Source: Actinocorallia herbida (GTDB taxonomy: Bacteria > Actinomycetota > Actinomycetes > Streptosporangiales > Streptosporangiaceae). From it: a DNA stretch of 64,000 nt. The notes beneath the pieces were generated by a model. The model was not told the origin of the DNA. It searched no databases and worked only from the letters and a program-made list of their open reading frames with translations. The DNA lies in the NCBI RefSeq assembly GCF_003751225.1, contig NZ_RJKE01000001.1, forward strand, positions 6,758,001-6,822,000. Reading direction: 5' to 3'. This document shows, in pieces, positions 8,907-17,653 of this stretch. The first letter of the stretch is position 1. The number at the start of each line of letters is the position of its first letter. Made by a program: the position numbers and the translations under genes.

Positions 8907-10154
8907 TCAGACCCGCTGGGCCGCCTGCCGGGAGGCCAGGTAGGCCCCGGCCGCCGCGGGGTCGAAGAACCACTCGGCGAGGCTCGGCGGCACCGAGTAG
9001 CCCCGCGCGAAGCGGCTCGCTACCTCGTCGTCCTGCGTCGCCGCGCCGAAGATCTGCTGCACGTGCTCGGGCAGCCCGTCGGAGATGAGCGCGTTGGTGA
9101 GCGCGGTGGACCACTGCGCGTAGTCCCAGTAGCGCTCGAAAGTCTCGTGCATCCACCGCTCGTCGAACGGCAGGTCGCCGCGCGCGACGATGGCGTCCCG
9201 GTAGATCTTGGCGCAGTGCGCGGCATTGTTGGCGCCCTGCCCGGCCGCCGGGTCGTTCAGCACGACCACGTCGGCCATGCCCAGCACCTTCTGGGCGCCG
9301 ACGCGGCCGACGGGCCGCCTGACCGAGGGCGCGTAGGAGCCGTAGAGGGTCGCCTTCGCGTCCGTCGGCTCCGCCTGGGCGAACAGGTCGTACTCCCAGG
9401 GCATCCACTCCGACAGCAGCGCGCGCAGCCGGGTGAGGTGCTCGTCGGGGGTGATGCGCCGGTCGGTGAACGCGTCGAGCGGGCCGCCGGGCACCGCCTC
9501 GATGAGGACCGCGTCGCACGTCCCGCTGTTGGTCAGCGCGGGCATCAGGAACATCTCTCCCACGCCGGGCACCGCGTTGATGCGGACCTGCGGCACCGGA
9601 CGCGCCGGCCACGGCGCCACCCCGTGCAGGTAGATCGCGGCGAGGCTGCGGCGCGGGTGGTCGTAGGGCGAGCGGGCGTCGTCGCGCTCGAACAGCTCCA
9701 CCAGCGGGCCCTTGCCCGCGGCGACGATGACGAGGTCGTACATCGCCGCCAGGGACTCCAGCTCGCTCGTCGCGACCGGGTGCAGCACGACCTTGCCGCC
9801 CGAGCGCTCCAGGCGCTCCAGCCAGCCCGCCATCTTCACGCGCTGGTCGACGGACTGGGACGGGGCGTCCCAGATGCCGTAGAAGTCCAGGATCTTCTGC
9901 CCGCCGGGGGCGCCGAGCGTGACGCGTTGGCCCTCCATCCAGGGCGTCTTGTCCTCCCAGTCGTTCAGTCCGGCGTCCCGCTCGATCTGGAGGGCGGGGT
10001 GGAACATGCACTGCGTCGAGGTGATCCGGCCGCCGCGGATCTCCTCGGGCGTCTGCGCGGTCATGAGGGTGACGTCGTAGCCGCCGTGGTCCACCAGCGT
10101 CAGGGCGAGCTGGAGGCCCGCCTGGCCCGCGCCGATGATGAGGATCTTGCGCAA
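8907..10154 (-). CDS. Styrene/indole monooxygenase StyA-like FAD-dependent oxygenase
   Basis: This 415-residue flavoprotein has an N-terminal Rossmann motif GAGQAG (residues 8-13), a middle YDLVIVAAGKG and a C-terminal VVLNDPAAGQGANNAAHCAKIY, the FAD-ribityl motif. The order of motifs matches StyA/indole oxygenases, which need a separate flavin reductase (StyB). TTG 10154 has GGAG six bases upstream and gives exactly the usual StyA length. A start at 10205 would overlap the upstream GTPase by 26 bases. It is the last gene after cvnABCD and probably in the same transcript. Conservons often carry a P450 at this place, so this oxygenase may be the effector enzyme here. No StyB-like reductase is in the window. 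Confidence 0.85.
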   Translation of the reverse strand: MRKILIIGAGQAGLQLALTLVDHGGYDVTLMTAQTPEEIRGGRITSTQCMFHPALQIERDAGLNDWEDKTPWMEGQRVTLGAPGGQKILDFYGIWDAPSQSVDQRVKMAGWLERLERSGGKVVLHPVATSELESLAAMYDLVIVAAGKGPLVELFERDDARSPYDHPRRSLAAIYLHGVAPWPARPVPQVRINAVPGVGEMFLMPALTNSGTCDAVLIEAVPGGPLDAFTDRRITPDEHLTRLRALLSEWMPWEYDLFAQAEPTDAKATLYGSYAPSVRRPVGRVGAQKVLGMADVVVLNDPAAGQGANNAAHCAKIYRDAIVARGDLPFDERWMHETFERYWDYAQWSTALTNALISDGLPEHVQQIFGAATQDDEVASRFARGYSVPPSLAEWFFDPAAAGAYLASRQAAQRV

Positions 10155-10179
10155 AGGGTGCTCCGAAAGGGGAAGGGGA

Positions 10180-10752
10180 TTACCGGGAGTGGGAACGGGT
10201 CGCATGCAGCGTGTGCTGCACCGCGGTGACCAGCGCGCTGACGGTCTGGCCCCGCATCCGCACGTCGGCGGCGATGACGGGCACGTCGGGGGAGATCTGG
10301 AGCGCCTCCCTCACTTTGTCCATCGAGTGGGTCGCCAGGCCGTCGAAGAGGTTCACCACGACGATGAACGGCAGCGCGCGGTCGCGTTCGAAGTAGTCGA
10401 CCGCCGCGAAGGACGACTCCAGGTCGCGGGTGTCGACGAGGACGACCGCCGCGCTCGCGCCGCGCGCGACGTCGTCCCACATGTGCCAGAACCGCGGCTG
10501 GCCGGGCGTGCCGAACAGGTAGAGCACCAGGCCGGTCGACAGGGAGACGCGCCCGAAGTCCATCGCGACGGTCGTGCGGACCTTCCCCGGACGACCGGGG
10601 TCCACGCCGAGCGCCTCCGCGGTCATCCACGCGTCGGTGTTCACCGGCTCGATCTCGCTGACCGCGCCGACGAAGGTCGTCTTGCCGACCCCGAAGCCGC
10701 CGGCCACCACGATCTTCGCCGAGGCCGGGACGTCAAAGTGCGCGGAGGCCAT
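10180..10752 (-). CDS. cvnD: Conservon small GTPase CvnD
   Basis: This 190-residue Ras-like GTPase has a P-loop GGFGVGKTT at residues 18-26, the switch-II-like motif LFGTPGQPRFW, and base-recognition region VVVNLFDG (NKxD-like, here NLFD). In Streptomyces conservons CvnD works with CvnA-C as a membrane-associated, heterotrimeric-G-protein-like switch. Its start overlaps the end of cvnC by 20 bases, showing tight coupling. The StyA-like gene follows 25 bases downstream. Confidence 0.92.
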   Translation of the reverse strand: MASAHFDVPASAKIVVAGGFGVGKTTFVGAVSEIEPVNTDAWMTAEALGVDPGRPGKVRTTVAMDFGRVSLSTGLVLYLFGTPGQPRFWHMWDDVARGASAAVVLVDTRDLESSFAAVDYFERDRALPFIVVVNLFDGLATHSMDKVREALQISPDVPVIAADVRMRGQTVSALVTAVQHTLHATRSHSR

Positions 10753-11077
10753 CGAGCAGCCTTTCCAGGATGAGCGGGTTGAACGGATCGAGGTCGGCGT
10801 GCACGGTGACCAGGCCCCGCCCGGCGAGATCGCCGAGGAGCACCCGGGTGAGGCCGAGCGGCACCCCGCACGCCGCCGACAGCTCCGCGACGGTCTGCGG
10901 ACCCGCCGAGACCCGCAGGTACAGCGCCTGCGCCTCGGGCTGGGGGCCCGCCGCGGCGGCCGGGAGCCTGCCCGTGCCGCTGATCAGGGTGTGCATGAGC
11001 ATCCGCCACTGCGTGCCGGTCCGGCCCCCGGACAGCACGTAGGCGCGGACCCAGGGGTGGCGCGGTGGCGGGGTCAC
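10733..11077 (-). CDS. cvnC: Conservon DUF742 protein CvnC
   Basis: This 114-residue DUF742 protein shows VRAYVLSGGRT at the start and a winged-helix-like middle (TVAELSAACGVPLGLTRVLLGDLAGRGLV). It ends with the typical DPFNPLILERLLDGLRAL. The GTG start lies inside the stop of cvnB (GTGA overlap). It is the third component of the cvn complex and a probable adaptor between roadblock protein and GTPase. Confidence 0.92.
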   Translation of the reverse strand: MTPPPRHPWVRAYVLSGGRTGTQWRMLMHTLISGTGRLPAAAAGPQPEAQALYLRVSAGPQTVAELSAACGVPLGLTRVLLGDLAGRGLVTVHADLDPFNPLILERLLDGLRAL

Positions 11078-11508
11078 GCGATCCCGCCCCCGGCCATCAG
11101 CGGCGACGGAGCGAGCCGCGCGCCCACCGCGCCGATGAGCCGCTGAAGTTCGTTGACGACGCCGGGCAGCGGGGCGCCGGGCTCGACCGCGACGCCGATG
11201 CCCGCGGTGACGCCGACCGCGCCCACCACGAAGTGGCCGCCGGAGGGGAACTGGCAGATGAGCTGGCCGCCGCGCCCGTCGCGTTCGCCGACCTCCTTGG
11301 CCAGCGCCCGGCCGGTGCCGAGCGCCGTGCAGGTGAGCGCGGCGAGCCGTTCCGCCGAGTCGCGCTCCAGCCCCGACGACCACAGCATCGCCAGGCCGTC
11401 CATGGACAGCAGCACCACATGACGCACGCCGGGCACCCGGGCGAAGTCGTCGATCATGAAGCTCAGGTCGGCGCCTGCCTGTCCGGGCAGACGGGACGGT
11501 CCTGTCAC
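11074..11508 (-). CDS. cvnB: Conservon Roadblock/LC7 protein CvnB
   Basis: This 144-residue roadblock-fold protein has LSFMIDDFARVPGVRHVVLLSMDGLAM near the N-terminus and a central PSGGHFVVGAVGVTAGIGV strand/helix pattern. Roadblock proteins often act as regulators of small GTPases (MglB-like), which fits its place before cvnC and cvnD. GTG 11508 has GGAG eight bases upstream, and both ends overlap the neighbouring cvn genes by GTGA. Confidence 0.92.
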   Translation of the reverse strand: MTGPSRLPGQAGADLSFMIDDFARVPGVRHVVLLSMDGLAMLWSSGLERDSAERLAALTCTALGTGRALAKEVGERDGRGGQLICQFPSGGHFVVGAVGVTAGIGVAVEPGAPLPGVVNELQRLIGAVGARLAPSPLMAGGGIA

Positions 11509-12515
11509 TGTGGTCGCTCCCGGGGGTCGGTGGAGAAGGCGGCTGCGAGGTCGGCCAGGGTGGCGCCCTGGCCGAATGGAGGGCTCTGGTCGTAAGGGGA
11601 CCCCGTACCGGGGGCGGGCCCTGCGGGCGCGTGGCCGGAGGACTGTTCCGGCGAGGCGCTCGCGGCGCCGTCGTAGGCGGCGCCCGGGACACGGCGCGGC
11701 AGGTCGGCGGCGCCCAGGGGCTCCGCCGCGTGCCGGGGGGCGGCCGGGGCCGCCGGACGGGCCCGGCCGGCGGCGGGCACGGGCCGGAGGAGCCCGGCGG
11801 GCACGAACACCGTGACGACGGTGCCCGGCGCGTCCTGCGCGGGCGGCGCGACCGAGACGTTGACCTGGAGGCCGTGCCGCCGGGCGAGGTGGTGCACGAT
11901 CGTGAGGCCGCTGTGCCTGCCGTTCTCGGCGATGACGGGCTGGACCGTTCCCGCGAGCCAGGCGTTGACGCGCGCCATCCAGTCGGGCGGACAGCCGGTG
12001 CCGGTGTCGCGCACGTAGACGGCGACCGACCCGTCTTCCAGCCGGTAGACGCCGGTGGTGACTGCGCCGCCATAGCGGGTGCCGTTGTCGAGGAGTTCGG
12101 CGAGCAGTAGGGCGAGGTCGTCGGCGAAGTGCGGGGCTGCGAGCAGCCCTGCGGGCTCCCCCGTCTCCTCGGCCCGCACGCGCTGGTACTGGCCGACCAT
12201 GCCGGTCGCCACCGCGATGACGTCCTGGAGCGTCGCGGCGGGGCCGCCGTAGCCGTCGGACGACCCGCTGAGCACCTGGAGGCCGCGGACGAGCCTGCGC
12301 ACCCGGGCGTTGCCGTGGTCGATCCGGTAGAGCTGCTCCAGGACCTTGGGATCGTCCTCGTCCTGCTGGAGCGCGTCGAGCGCCTCGCGCTGCTCCTCGA
12401 CGATGCCGAGCAGCCGGAGTGCCAGCGCGCCCGCCACGTCGGGCGGCCAGGGCGCCGCGCCGGACGCGGGGGCCGCCTGGGGGACAGGTGCCGTGCGCCG
12501 CTTCCACAAGCCCAA
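11505..12515 (-). CDS. cvnA: Conservon sensor-kinase-like ATPase CvnA
   Basis: This 336-residue protein has an all-helical dimerisation segment (residues about 30-80, with QLYRIDHGNARVRRLVRGLQVLSG) and a HATPase domain (N-box LLAELLDNGTRYG, G1 DTGTGCP, G2-like GRHSGLTIVHHLARRHG). A Pro/Ala-rich disordered tail follows. It lacks the N-terminal sensor and transmembrane part found in many CvnA or nitrate-sensor kinases, so input must come through partners. The TTG start is preceded by GAGGTGG. It is the first gene of the cvn operon and is divergent from an XRE regulator across about 200 bp. Confidence 0.9.
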   Translation of the reverse strand: MGLWKRRTAPVPQAAPASGAAPWPPDVAGALALRLLGIVEEQREALDALQQDEDDPKVLEQLYRIDHGNARVRRLVRGLQVLSGSSDGYGGPAATLQDVIAVATGMVGQYQRVRAEETGEPAGLLAAPHFADDLALLLAELLDNGTRYGGAVTTGVYRLEDGSVAVYVRDTGTGCPPDWMARVNAWLAGTVQPVIAENGRHSGLTIVHHLARRHGLQVNVSVAPPAQDAPGTVVTVFVPAGLLRPVPAAGRARPAAPAAPRHAAEPLGAADLPRRVPGAAYDGAASASPEQSSGHAPAGPAPGTGSPYDQSPPFGQGATLADLAAAFSTDPRERPQ

Positions 12516-12712
12516 GAGCAGTCCACCTCGTTCCGAAGATCACCGCGACCCACCCCACATCCGTCCCGACCGGATGTGAAGAGCGTTTCAGCGGGCGTTC
12601 GCGATGCGCTGGGCGTTTACCAAGCGTTTTCCGGCAAAGCGCCGGGTGCACTCGCCCGGCGGGACCAGAATCAGAACCGGAAATCTCAGAATCGACGTAC
12701 AGCGAGGCGGGT
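12516..12712. promoter_or_regulatory. Divergent promoter region, cvn operon / XRE regulator
   Basis: This 197-bp gene-free region separates two divergent genes and must hold both promoters. It is locally less GC-rich around 12585-12640. No clear -35/-10 pair or palindrome was found by eye. Confidence 0.5.
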
Positions 12713-14086
12713 GTGAACGCCAAGCAGGGAGCGGGGCCCAGAAGGGCCCTCAAGGCAGCGAGGGAACGCTACGGCTGGGGGCAGGAGGACGCCGCGGAGG
12801 CGGTCCGGGTCTCGGTCTCCACCTGGTCGCGGTGGGAGCGCGGCGTGCAGGACGTGCGCCCCGCGCACCGGGCGCGGCTCGCGGAGGTCTTCAACGCCGC
12901 CACCGAGGAGGTCGCCCGGTGGGTGGGCGCGGGAACGCCCTGCGAGGCCCCCGCCGCCCCTCCCCCCGCCTCCCTGCACGGCACCCTCGCCGACGCCGTC
13001 GCGCTGTGGCGGGCCGACGCCGACCTCACCCGGCGGGCCGCGCTCACCGATCTCGCCGTGGACGCCTCGGCCTGGCCGGAATGGCTCCTGCACTGGACGC
13101 TCGACCCCGGCCCCGGGACCCTTTCGCGAGTCGGAAGGCGGGTGCGCGTAGGGCCGTCGGACATCGCCCGGATCCAGGAGGCGACAAGGGCCTTCGCCGC
13201 CATGGACCGCAAGTACGGCGGCGGGATGGTCCGTCCCGCGGTGGTCGACTTCCTGCACGCCAGGGTGGCCCCCCTCCTGGCGGGCACCTATGACGACGCC
13301 GTGGGCGCCGCCCTCCTGTCGGCGGCGGCGACCATGACGGGACTCGCCGGCTGGGAGGCCTACGACCTGCGCCACGACGGGCTCGCCCAGCAGCTGTACG
13401 GGCGCGCGCTGGAACTCGCCAAGGCCGCGGACGACGGCACGACCGCGGCCTGGGTGCTCACCGTCATGGCGCAGCAGGCGATCGACCTCGCCCAGCCCGT
13501 CTGGGCGATCCGGCTCGCCAGGGCGGCCCGCGAGGCGGGCCGGGCCGCCGGGGCGCCCCCGCGCGTCCGGGCCGCGCTCGCACTGCGCGAGGCGCGCGCC
13601 ACCGCGCTCCAGGCCGCCCTGTGCGACACCCCCGACCGGCATGGCGCACGCCGGGTCGAGCTGCTGCTGGGCGAGGTCGAGACGACCTTCGCGCGCGCCG
13701 CCCCCGGCGACGCCGAGCCGCACTGGATCAGCAACCTCGGCCCCGCCGAGATCGCCGCCGAGGCAGGGTGCGCGTGGCGCCTCATCGGCGAGCACGTGCG
13801 CGCCGCGGCGTGCGCGCGCACCGCGCTCGCCGGGTTCGGCGCCTCCTATCCCCGCTCGGCCCAGTTCAACGTCGTCCACCACGCCCAGGCGCTGCACGGC
13901 CAGGGCGCGCTCGACGAGGCGCTGTCGGTGGCGCGGCCCGCGGTGCCCATGGCCAACGAGCTGTCCTCGCACCGGGCGCTGTCGCTGCTGCGGTCCTTCA
14001 CCCGCTCGCTGACCCCGCACCGGGGCCATCCGCTGGTCCGGGAATGGCGCGACTACCTCGCGGCGGAGCTGTCCCCGGCCGCCTGA
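12713..14086 (+). CDS. XRE-family regulator with TPR-like C-terminal region
   Basis: This 457-residue protein has an N-terminal helix-turn-helix (about residues 8-65: WGQEDAAEAVRVSVSTWSRWERG) and a long alpha-helical Ala-rich domain resembling tetratricopeptide repeats. The architecture matches Streptomyces NsdA-like developmental and antibiotic regulators. The GTG start (12713) has GAGG five bases upstream, and the frame is open earlier but without family resemblance. Divergence from cvnA suggests it may control the conservon. That is inference from position only. Confidence 0.82.
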   Translation: MNAKQGAGPRRALKAARERYGWGQEDAAEAVRVSVSTWSRWERGVQDVRPAHRARLAEVFNAATEEVARWVGAGTPCEAPAAPPPASLHGTLADAVALWRADADLTRRAALTDLAVDASAWPEWLLHWTLDPGPGTLSRVGRRVRVGPSDIARIQEATRAFAAMDRKYGGGMVRPAVVDFLHARVAPLLAGTYDDAVGAALLSAAATMTGLAGWEAYDLRHDGLAQQLYGRALELAKAADDGTTAAWVLTVMAQQAIDLAQPVWAIRLARAAREAGRAAGAPPRVRAALALREARATALQAALCDTPDRHGARRVELLLGEVETTFARAAPGDAEPHWISNLGPAEIAAEAGCAWRLIGEHVRAAACARTALAGFGASYPRSAQFNVVHHAQALHGQGALDEALSVARPAVPMANELSSHRALSLLRSFTRSLTPHRGHPLVREWRDYLAAELSPAA

Positions 14087-14322
14087 CCGGGACACGCCGG
14101 GCCTTGACGTCCCATGCGGTCCGCGGAGCGGGTATCGTCAAAAGGTCAAGGTAGGCGCGTGCTGAGATCACGACCGACGACCACGGCCAAGGGGATCCGG
14201 GCATTCCGTCCGAGATCGCTTCCGGGTGGACCGAACCACGATCCGCCGGGGGATGGGGAAACGGCCATCGCGGGAGATCACGGCGAGCGCGCCGTTCGAT
14301 GGTTGGTGCTCGGGGAGTTTCT

Positions 14323-14763
14323 GTGGCGCTGTCGGGAAGAATCCTGCGTTTCGACGATGTGCGTGGTTATGGCTTTATCGCCCCGGACGGGGGCGGTGCT
14401 GACGTGTTCGTCCACGCCAATGAGCTGAACGCCGACAAGGGCACATTCAAGGCCGGTACGCCGGTGGAGTTCGAGGTCATGGACGGGGAGCGGGGCCCGA
14501 AGGCCTTCTCCGTCCGGCTGCTGGACCGGCCCAAGGGCAACGGTTCCTACGCCGACGACCTCGACGCGCCGTTCGACCTGCCAGATCGCGATTGGTCGGG
14601 TGACGATGACAGCCTGTGCGACGTGCTGACGCCGGGAGAGCTGAACCGCGAACTGACGGAGTTGTTCCTCTCCTCGGTTCCGGAGCTCACCGGCGCGCAG
14701 ATCATCAAGCTGCGCGAAAGCATCCTCACCGTGGCCAAGAAGCACGGCTGGGTCGAGGACTGA
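14323..14763 (+). CDS. Cold-shock-domain protein with C-terminal extension
   Basis: This 146-residue protein has an N-terminal cold-shock domain: RNP1-like GYGFIAP (residues 15-21) and RNP2-like DVFVH (27-31). It binds single-stranded nucleic acid. About 70 extra residues follow, acidic then helical (TPGELNRELTELF, IKLRESILTVAKKHGW), which small CspA proteins lack and which recur in actinobacterial relatives. GTG 14323 has GGGGAG five bases upstream. The 236-bp upstream region may be a structured leader. Confidence 0.87.
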   Translation: MALSGRILRFDDVRGYGFIAPDGGGADVFVHANELNADKGTFKAGTPVEFEVMDGERGPKAFSVRLLDRPKGNGSYADDLDAPFDLPDRDWSGDDDSLCDVLTPGELNRELTELFLSSVPELTGAQIIKLRESILTVAKKHGWVED

Positions 14764-14764
14764 C

Positions 14765-14790
14765 AGAGCCGCCCGGCACAGGGCGGTTCT
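14765..14790 (+). terminator. Hairpin terminator after the cold-shock gene
   Basis: A 10-bp stem (AGAGCCGCCC / GGGCGGTTCT, one G-U pair) with a six-base loop begins two bases after the stop codon and ends in TTCT. Confidence 0.65.
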
Positions 14791-14812
14791 CGACGGACAG
14801 GAGCGGCCGCGC

Positions 14813-15547
14813 ATGGCGGTAGTGATCCCGGGTCGTTTCAACGGGCCCGCCGCCAGTGGCAACGGCGGCTACTCCTGCGCGGTCTTCGCGCGCGCCGTGA
14901 CCGGCGGCGACAGGGGCGGCGCGGTGGTGACCCTGCGCACTCCGCCGCCGCTCGACACGGCACTGACGGTCGAGCACGACGGGGACGGCGGCCGGATCCT
15001 GCACGGTGGGACCCTGGTGGCAGAGGCGGCGCCGAGCCCCACGGGGCCGGGCGCCTGGCCCGTGCCGCCCGCCGTCCCTCCGGCGACCGCGCGGGAGGCG
15101 CAGCGCCGCTACCGGGGACATGAGTTCCACCCGTTCCCCGGCTGCTTCGTGTGCGGCCCCGGCCGGCCCGCCCGGGACGGCCTCGCGCTGGAGCCCGGCG
15201 CGGTCCCCGGTCGCGCCGCGACGGTGGCGTGCGCCTGGGAGCCCGCCGCGGACCTCGCCGACGGAGCGGGCGAGATCGGCGCGCCCCTGGTGTGGGCCGC
15301 CCTCGACTGCCCCGGCGCCTGGACCCAGGACCTCGCCGCCCACCCGATGGTCCTCGGCCGCATGGCCGCCGAGATCACGGCCCTCCCCCGCGCGGGCGAG
15401 CCCTACGTGGTCGTCGCCTCCTCCGCGCCGCCCCTGGGTCGCAAGGTCCTCAGCCACACGGCGCTGTACGACGCGGAAGGCGCCCTCCTGGCCTCCGCGG
15501 CGGCGACCTGGATCACCATCCCGTCCGGCGACGTCCCACCCGCCTGA
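14813..15547 (+). CDS. Hot-dog-fold thioesterase-like protein
   Basis: This 244-residue protein shows two weak halves compatible with a double hot-dog fold: N-terminal FNGPAASGNGGYSCAVFA and a second with PLVWAALDCPGAW and a LGRKVLSHTALYDAEGALLASAAATWI strand run. A conserved-looking FPGCFVCGP lies about residue 105. Such proteins are annotated as hypothetical or thioesterase-superfamily members in actinomycetes. ATG 14813 is preceded by ACAGGAG. The substrate is unknown. Confidence 0.65.
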   Translation: MAVVIPGRFNGPAASGNGGYSCAVFARAVTGGDRGGAVVTLRTPPPLDTALTVEHDGDGGRILHGGTLVAEAAPSPTGPGAWPVPPAVPPATAREAQRRYRGHEFHPFPGCFVCGPGRPARDGLALEPGAVPGRAATVACAWEPAADLADGAGEIGAPLVWAALDCPGAWTQDLAAHPMVLGRMAAEITALPRAGEPYVVVASSAPPLGRKVLSHTALYDAEGALLASAAATWITIPSGDVPPA

Positions 15548-15602
15548 CCCCGCATCCGCGGTCCCGCCGTGCACGGCCCCCGCTTCCCCGTGGCCTCCGC
15601 CC

Positions 15603-15850
15603 GAAGCGCCCGTTCCCCACCGCGCCTCCCTCCCCGCACCCCTTTCCCCATCCGGCTCTCCCGCCTGGAGCGCCCGTTTCGCACCGCGCCCCCTCCTGAC
15701 ATCCCGTTCCCGTCCGGCTCTCCGCGCGGAGCGCCCGTTTCCCACCGCGCCTCCCTCCCGGCGCCCCGTTCCCGTCCGGCTTCCCCGCCTGGAGCGCCCG
15801 TTCCCCGGCGCGTCTCCCTCCCGTTTCCCTCCTGGCCGTGGGGTCTTCCC
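15603..15850. repeat. Four imperfect 61-64-bp tandem repeats in a pyrimidine-rich intergenic region
   Basis: The block AGCGCCCGTT recurs at 15605, 15669, 15730 and 15793, each followed by a C/T-rich segment (CCCACCGCGCCTCCCTCC or variant) and then a TCCGGCT..CC element. The strand is strongly purine/pyrimidine asymmetric. Long open frames across it come from base composition and show no protein-family resemblance. The region is the 475-bp gap between the hot-dog gene and the MFS gene. Confidence 0.8.
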
Positions 15851-15990
15851 GGGGTGCGAACCCCGCCTCGGTGCCGCCTTCCCGTTTCCCGCCGGCGCTG
15901 GTCTCGCGGCCGGCGCGGTCGGCCGCTCGCACGTTTCTGGGGATTTACCTGGTCGTGCTTGTTCGGCGGCGGCGCATGCCCGATCCTCGC

Positions 15991-16009
15991 TAAGGAAACG
16001 TCGTTTCCT
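15991..16009. promoter_or_regulatory. Palindromic operator upstream of the MFS gene
   Basis: AAGGAAACG-T-CGTTTCCTT is a perfect 9-bp inverted repeat with one central base, ending 13 bases before ATG 16023. The size and position fit a TetR- or MarR-type repressor site that would block transcription of the transporter. No regulator gene is adjacent. Confidence 0.65.
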
Positions 16010-16022
16010 TGTGTAGAACGGG

Positions 16023-17426
16023 ATGTGCATGAGCGCCGTCAGCGACCCGCCCCGGCCCGGGACCCGTACCGTGGAGATCACGGCCTATCCGGGGAGGCCT
16101 CCGGTGGCCGTCGATCCCGATCGGACCGCACCGTTCGGGTGGTGGCCCGCGATCGTCATCGCGCTCGTCGCGCTCATCGACCGGGTCGAGGCCAACCTCG
16201 TGGCCGGGGCACTGCCCAAGATCCAGGCGGAGTTCGGGTTCTCCGACACCGCGGGCGGCGCGATCGCCACCGCCGCCGCCGTCGCGGGCGTGGTCCTGCT
16301 CATCCCCGCGGGCCGCCTCGCCGACCGCGGCCGCCGCAACTGGACCGTCGCGCTGGTCGTCGCGGTCTGGTCGCTGCTCACCATCGGGTCCGGCCTCGTC
16401 CAGTCGTACGCGACGCTCTTCGCGGTGCGCGTCCTGCTCGGCGGCGCGGGCCTGCTCTACAACCCCTCCGGCTCCAGCATCCTCGCCGACTACTACCCCG
16501 GCCGCAGCCGCGCCCGCGCCTACGGGCTCGAGCGGTTCGCCTACTTCTCCGGCCTCCCCCTCGGCATCATGGCGGGCGGCCTGCTCTCCCAGGCCATCGG
16601 CTGGCGCGCGATGTTCTTCGTCATCGCGATCCCCGGCGTCCTCATCGCGCTCGCCTGCCTCACCGTGCGCGAACCCGTCCGCGGCCTCGGCGACCGGATC
16701 GAGGCGGCCCGGACCGTCAAGTCCGCGCCCGATCCGGAGGAGGGCCCGGCCGGGCCGCAGGAACCGCTGCTCGACCAGCTGCGCGGCCTACTGGCGATCA
16801 GGACGCTGCGCTCGGTCGTGCTCGGCCTCACCGTCCTGTTCTTCGGCCTCGGCGGCCTCTACTACTGGATGCCGAGCTACTACGAGCGCACCCACGGCCT
16901 CGCGGAGGGGGCCGCGGCGGGCATCTCCGGCGGCGTCGGCCTCCTCGGCATGATCATCGGCACCCTCCTGGGCGCGCGGTACGGCGACCGGCTGCACGGC
17001 AGGTCCTCGGGCTGGCGCGTGCACTTCGGCGCGATCGGCGTCGCGGTCGGCACCGTCGGCCTCGCCGGGACCGTCCTGCTCTCGGACTTCCTCGCCGTCC
17101 AGACCGTCTTCTACTGCCTGTCGAACATCGGGTTCAGCATCGCGATCCCCAACCTGACCGCGGCCAACGCCGACGTCGTTCCGACCGACCGGCGCGGCCT
17201 CGGCTTCGCCGTCCTCCAGTTCCTCATCACCCTCGGCGGCTCGGCAGGCCCCCTCCTGGTCGGTGCGGCCTCCGACCTCACCGGCTCGCTGCGCGGCGCG
17301 TTCGCCGTCCTGCTCATCCCCCTGGTGATCGGCACCGCCATCACCTTCACCGGCCGCAAGCACTACGACGGGGACGCCGCCGCAGCCGTCGCGCGGGGTG
17401 GTCCTGACCTGCCCGGGAAGGACTGA
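16023..17426 (+). CDS. MFS transporter (spinster/hexuronate-type)
   Basis: This 467-residue protein has about 12 hydrophobic segments. The cytoplasmic loop 2-3 signature GRLADRGRRNW and the repeat-like GARYGDRLHGR of the second half are visible. It has a charged N-terminal tail of about 35 residues and a hydrophilic central loop (about 225-260). Substrate class cannot be read. In-frame ATGs lie at 16023 and 16029, and neither has a strong ribosome site. The adjacent palindrome suggests repressor control, and an efflux function is plausible. Confidence 0.82.
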   Translation: MCMSAVSDPPRPGTRTVEITAYPGRPPVAVDPDRTAPFGWWPAIVIALVALIDRVEANLVAGALPKIQAEFGFSDTAGGAIATAAAVAGVVLLIPAGRLADRGRRNWTVALVVAVWSLLTIGSGLVQSYATLFAVRVLLGGAGLLYNPSGSSILADYYPGRSRARAYGLERFAYFSGLPLGIMAGGLLSQAIGWRAMFFVIAIPGVLIALACLTVREPVRGLGDRIEAARTVKSAPDPEEGPAGPQEPLLDQLRGLLAIRTLRSVVLGLTVLFFGLGGLYYWMPSYYERTHGLAEGAAAGISGGVGLLGMIIGTLLGARYGDRLHGRSSGWRVHFGAIGVAVGTVGLAGTVLLSDFLAVQTVFYCLSNIGFSIAIPNLTAANADVVPTDRRGLGFAVLQFLITLGGSAGPLLVGAASDLTGSLRGAFAVLLIPLVIGTAITFTGRKHYDGDAAAAVARGGPDLPGKD

Positions 17427-17653
17427 CCCCGCGGGAGCCCGGCCCCAGGCCATCGGCCGACGCGAACCGCCCCGCCCGACTCACGGTCCAGCCGCGCCTA
17501 CCCGAGCGGCGCCCGGCACGTCCACCGCGCCGGGCCCGGATGAGCCAGAAGTCCCTCACGGACCACGCGGCCGCCCGGCATCTCATGATCGAGCACGCGG
17601 CACCGGCGCCGCGCACCTCCTTCCGGTCGGCCCGAGCGTGCCCCCGCAGGCGC

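Noticed and set aside
10155-10205. ATG start for the StyA-like gene at 10205
   Set aside because: It would overlap cvnD and add 17 Pro-rich residues before the FAD motif. TTG 10154 has GGAG at ideal spacing and gives the standard StyA length.
15569-16022. Open frames across the C/T-rich tandem repeats
   Set aside because: Ser/Pro/Arg low-complexity sequence set by the repeat composition, with no start context.
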